A stretch of DNA of 8,445 bases from positions 1 to 8,445 of the forward strand of contig QMZD01000058.1 of the NCBI GenBank assembly GCA_003662985.1, given 5' to 3'. Source of the stretch: Archaeoglobales archaeon (lineage in GTDB: Archaea; Halobacteriota; Archaeoglobi; Archaeoglobales; Archaeoglobaceae). The notes under the pieces were generated by a model, which was not told where the DNA came from, did no database searches, and saw only the letters and a list, made by a program, of their open reading frames with translations. This document shows positions 6,706 through 8,445 of this stretch, in pieces; within the stretch, counting starts at the first letter, position 1, and every line of letters starts with the position of its first letter. The translations under genes were made by a program, and so were the position numbers.

Positions 6706-6796
6706 AAATAGTAAAAAGTTAGTGGATGAAAATTACAAAACCCACGACCAAAAAGTATGAGGGGCTAGTTTTTAAGTTTAAAAAGGGTTAATTTCG
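6706..6796. terminator. Convergent AT-rich terminator region with a palindrome
   Basis: The protease and FKBP genes converge on this 91-base gap. Archaeal terminators are mostly T-runs on the sense strand. Plus-strand transcripts meet TTTTT at 6769-6773. Minus-strand transcripts meet two T-runs close to the protease stop (complement of 6707-6718). At 6769-6784 lies TTTTTAAGTTTAAAAA, a palindrome of 7+7 bases around GT that offers a T-run to both strands. No gene is visible here. Termination is inferred from position and base content. Confidence 0.5.
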
Positions 6797-7159
6797 CTAA
6801 CTTTCTTTTTTCTTAGCTTTAGATGTTCTCTTCTTTCCGGTCTTTCCAGTTTTACCCTTCTTCTGTGTTTTCTGCTTCTCCGATTTTTCCTCTTTGACTT
6901 TCTCGGTCTTCTCCATCTCCTCAGCCTTCTCGGCCTTCTCAGATTTCTTAGCTTTCTTAGGTTTTTTAGCTTTTTTAGCTTCTTCGACTTTCTTGGCTTC
7001 CCCAGCTTTCTCGGCTTTTTCAGCCCCAGCCTCTGCAACTTCAGCTTCTTCAGTTTCCTCAGCTTTCTCAGCTTTTTCGGTCCTGGCTTTCTCAACCTCT
7101 AACTCTCCGGCCTCTTTACCCTCTTCTGTCTCCTTAGCTTCGACCTCTTTAGCCGTTTC
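6797..7159 (-). repeat. Low-complexity coding tract for the Lys/Glu/Ala tail
   Basis: This part of the FKBP gene encodes residues 226-345 and consists of many degenerate copies of short units such as AEKAEK, AKKAKK and KTGKTGK. On the plus strand it appears as repeated variants of GCTTTCTCGGC and GCTTTTTCAGC. Codons vary (GCT/GCC/GCA, AAG/AAA, GAG/GAA), so the repeat is conserved more at the protein level than at the DNA level, although slippage could still change its length. It creates a long antisense open frame of Ser/Ala/Phe composition that is not a gene. Confidence 0.75.
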
Positions 7160-7834
7160 AGGCCTTGGATATCTCTCCACAAATTCAACCTCTTTTATGT
7201 CGTCGAAGTGCTTGAAAATCCCGTCCAAGGCCCTGAACTTTCCTAATATGAAAAACTGATCAAAGCTCGCACCCCTGGGGACTTCAACGATTACCTTTCC
7301 ATCCTCAATTTTTGCCTCAACTTCTTTTGCTGTATGAAGGAGGAAAAGAGCTTTAATTTTCTCCACCGGCTCTTCGATCTTTTCTTTTATCTCAACATCG
7401 AAAACGATCTTCTTTCCGGCGTATGGATGGTTGAAGTCGATTACAGCCCTTCTTCCGATGATTCTCTCCACAGTACCGTATCTGTCTCCCACCTGTATTC
7501 TCTGCCCCGGTACGGGCTTTTCCTTTAACTTCGTCAGCGTGATAACGTCCTTATTTTCAGGATCGTACTTTCCAAATGCTTTCTCCGGCTCAACTTCGAT
7601 CGTTCCTTTAAAACCCACTTCTTTCCCTTCCAAAGCATCATCCAAGCCCTCAATGACATGTCTCTCGCCAACCACAATGACTATATCTCCGTACCTTGCC
7701 CTATCACTGAGTCCAGCCTCCTTTGCAACTTCTTCATCCGTTGAATCTATTATCGTGCCATCCTCCAGCTTAGCTGTGTAGCTTATCTTGACGAATTCCC
7801 CTTTATTGATCGTTTCTACCTTTACTGCCTCCAT
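6797..7834 (-). CDS. slyD: SlyD-type FKBP peptidyl-prolyl isomerase (long archaeal form) with Lys/Glu-rich tail
   Basis: A 345-residue peptidyl-prolyl cis-trans isomerase and chaperone of the archaeal long FKBP group. The FKBP fold covers about 10-90 and 135-155, with GEFVKISYTAKLEDGTIIDS at 12-31 and VIEGLDDALEGKEVG at 60-74. It is interrupted by an insert-in-flap chaperone domain at about 90-135, as in SlyD. NHPYAGKKIVFDVEI at 135-149 closes the FKBP barrel. Residues about 155-225 form the extra C-terminal domain of the long archaeal form. From 226 to 345 runs a low-complexity tail with about 33 Glu and 36 Lys: acidic up to 280, basic after that, ending in KAKKKES. The start ATG 7834 has GGTGATC three bases upstream. 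The frame is open up to 8176, but that stretch runs antisense through the CYTH gene and is rejected. There is no signal peptide, so it is probably cytoplasmic. The isomerase assignment is firm; the tail's role is unknown. Confidence 0.95.
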   Translation of the reverse strand: MEAVKVETINKGEFVKISYTAKLEDGTIIDSTDEEVAKEAGLSDRARYGDIVIVVGERHVIEGLDDALEGKEVGFKGTIEVEPEKAFGKYDPENKDVITLTKLKEKPVPGQRIQVGDRYGTVERIIGRRAVIDFNHPYAGKKIVFDVEIKEKIEEPVEKIKALFLLHTAKEVEAKIEDGKVIVEVPRGASFDQFFILGKFRALDGIFKHFDDIKEVEFVERYPRPETAKEVEAKETEEGKEAGELEVEKARTEKAEKAEETEEAEVAEAGAEKAEKAGEAKKVEEAKKAKKPKKAKKSEKAEKAEEMEKTEKVKEEKSEKQKTQKKGKTGKTGKKRTSKAKKKES

Positions 7835-7837
7835 GAC

Positions 7838-7844
7838 GATCACC
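7838..7844 (-). promoter_or_regulatory. slyD ribosome binding site
   Basis: GGTGATC on the minus strand lies three bases before ATG 7834. An in-frame GTG sits inside this site (7843-7841) and is therefore unlikely to be the start. The site sets the FKBP protein at 345 residues. Confidence 0.7.
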
Positions 7845-7847
7845 AGT

Positions 7848-7877
7848 TTTTTATACTGCCGGTGATGGGTATAAAAA
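7848..7877. promoter_or_regulatory. Head-to-head TATA boxes of the divergent slyD / CYTH promoter
   Basis: TTTTTATAC (7848-7856) and its exact reverse complement GTATAAAAA (7869-7877) flank a 12-base spacer. Read on the plus strand, the left copy is an archaeal TATA box for the CYTH gene, predicting a start near 7876 and a leader of about 13 bases before ATG 7889. Read on the minus strand, the right copy is the TATA box for slyD, predicting a start near 7849 and a leader of about 15 bases before ATG 7834. Each predicted start therefore lies within or at the edge of the opposite TATA box. The repeat is seen directly; its promoter function is inferred from consensus and spacing. Confidence 0.65.
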
Positions 7878-7881
7878 GGTT

Positions 7882-7885
7882 GGTG
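7882..7885 (+). promoter_or_regulatory. CYTH gene ribosome binding site
   Basis: GGTG, within GGTTGGTG, lies three bases before ATG 7889. It mirrors the slyD site on the other strand, which has the same core and the same spacing. It favours 7889 over the upstream in-frame codons GTG 7862 and ATG 7865; the latter has no room for a site. Confidence 0.55.
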
Positions 7886-7888
7886 TGT

Positions 7889-8431
7889 ATGGGTGGAGAG
7901 CTTGAGATAGAGGCTAAATTCAAGCTGGAGAAAGTAGAAGATGTAGAGAGAAGGGTGAAAGAGATCGCAGATTTTATAATCGACAAGATCGAAGAAGATA
8001 TTTATTTTAACTTCGAATTCAGAGATTTTTCTAAAACCGATGAGGCTCTCAGACTGAGAAAAGATGTTGAAGGGGTTACACTCACCTACAAAGGTCCAAA
8101 GATAGACAAAGAGACGAAAACAAGGGAGGAGATCAAAGTTAGAATTTTTCCGGAAGATTACGAGAAGATGATTCACGTGCTCGAAAAATTCGGATTTAAA
8201 GAATTTGCACAGGTAAGAAAGAAGAGGACGATCTACAGAACCGGCAAAGCTTTAATCTGCCTGGATCACCTAGATGAATTGGGTGATTTCATAGAGATTG
8301 AGGTGGAGGATTCTGATTTGAAGAGAGCTAAAGGTGAAATATTTAACCTCGCTAAAATACTTGGAATCGAGAAGGCTGAGAGCATAAGGAAATCTTATTT
8401 GGAGCTCTTGATTGATGCTGGGTTGGTTTAG
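7889..8431 (+). CDS. cyaB: CYTH-domain protein, CyaB-like (class IV adenylate cyclase / triphosphatase family)
   Basis: A 180-residue protein of the CYTH superfamily, whose tunnel-shaped beta-barrel binds triphosphates with metal ions. Members are adenylate cyclases (CyaB), thiamine triphosphatases or inorganic triphosphatases. The hallmark ExExK is E6, E8 and K10 in LEIEAKFK. Other barrel residues are EALRLR at 52-57, LTYKGPK at 65-71, REEIKVRI at 79-86, KKRTIYR at 111-117, and LDHLDELGDFIEIEVE at 125-140, followed by SYLELL at 169-174. The archaeal CyaB-like group fits best by pattern, but the actual substrate (ATP or another triphosphate) cannot be told from sequence. I chose ATG 7889 because GGTTGGTG ends three bases before it and because it gives the expected short N-terminus. 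Earlier in-frame starts at 7862 and 7865 would fall upstream of the predicted transcript start. Only 14 bases follow its stop in the window, with no visible next gene. Confidence 0.92.
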   Translation: MGGELEIEAKFKLEKVEDVERRVKEIADFIIDKIEEDIYFNFEFRDFSKTDEALRLRKDVEGVTLTYKGPKIDKETKTREEIKVRIFPEDYEKMIHVLEKFGFKEFAQVRKKRTIYRTGKALICLDHLDELGDFIEIEVEDSDLKRAKGEIFNLAKILGIEKAESIRKSYLELLIDAGLV

Positions 8432-8445
8432 AGTGGATTAGATGA

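Noticed and set aside
6722..6745. A possible GTGG...CCAC hairpin terminator after the protease gene
   Set aside because: The stem is only four base pairs around a 16-base loop, too weak to support, and archaeal termination depends on T-runs.
6894..7259. A plus-strand open frame rich in Ser, Ala and Phe
   Set aside because: It is the mirror image of the Lys/Glu/Ala codons of the FKBP tail. It has no ribosome site and no independent family features.
7862..7888. An earlier start for the CYTH gene at GTG 7862 or ATG 7865
   Set aside because: No usable ribosome site precedes either, the predicted transcript would begin downstream of them, and CYTH proteins normally begin just before the ExExK motif.
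7835..8176. A long upstream extension of the FKBP frame
   Set aside because: It runs antisense through most of the CYTH gene, is rich in Phe, Tyr and His unlike the rest, and lies upstream of both the TATA box and the GGTGATC site at 7838-7844.
8432..8445. A possible start of another gene after the CYTH stop
   Set aside because: Only 14 bases remain, with no clear ribosome site or start that can be judged.

Overview
This window looks like a piece of a euryarchaeal chromosome, probably from a thermophile and most like the Archaeoglobales; that placement is an inference. The support is an archaeal class I release factor (aRF1), an archaeal-type cis-prenyltransferase, a long archaeal FKBP isomerase, small archaeal families (COG2108-like radical SAM, DUF2551-like), TATA-type promoters, GGTGAT or GGAGG ribosome sites, and proteins rich in Lys and Glu. 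Genes are packed tightly. No gene-free gap exceeds about 110 bases, and I see no tRNA, rRNA, CRISPR array, insertion sequence or phage gene.

Layout. From the left edge to about 3.99 kb, five minus-strand genes run in the order radical SAM protein, DUF2551-like small protein, uppS, prf1 (aRF1) and argS (cut by the window edge). Gaps are 59, 7, about 50 and 4 bases, so they probably form one operon from a TATA box near 4075-4082. From 4.10 to 5.12 kb there is a minus-strand pair, cutA followed 13 bases later by a nucleotidyltransferase. A 47-base divergent gap separates cutA from a plus-strand intramembrane site-2-type metalloprotease (5.17-6.71 kb). That gene converges, across a 91-base AT-rich terminator region, with a minus-strand SlyD-type FKBP isomerase (6.80-7.83 kb) that has a 120-residue Lys/Glu/Ala tail. 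The isomerase diverges from a plus-strand CYTH (CyaB-like) gene (7.89-8.43 kb) across only 54 bases.

Function. The left block joins translation (release factor, arginyl-tRNA synthetase), lipid-carrier synthesis (undecaprenyl-type diphosphate for glycosylation) and two uncharacterised proteins. The right block concerns protein quality control and membrane proteolysis (S2P, FKBP) plus a possible nucleotide or polyphosphate enzyme. Most genes are conserved housekeeping types, and I do not see a clear new defence or mobile system. The best leads are the head-to-head overlapping TATA boxes between the FKBP and CYTH genes, the charge-segregated FKBP tail, and the extra-cysteine radical SAM protein leading the translation/lipid operon.
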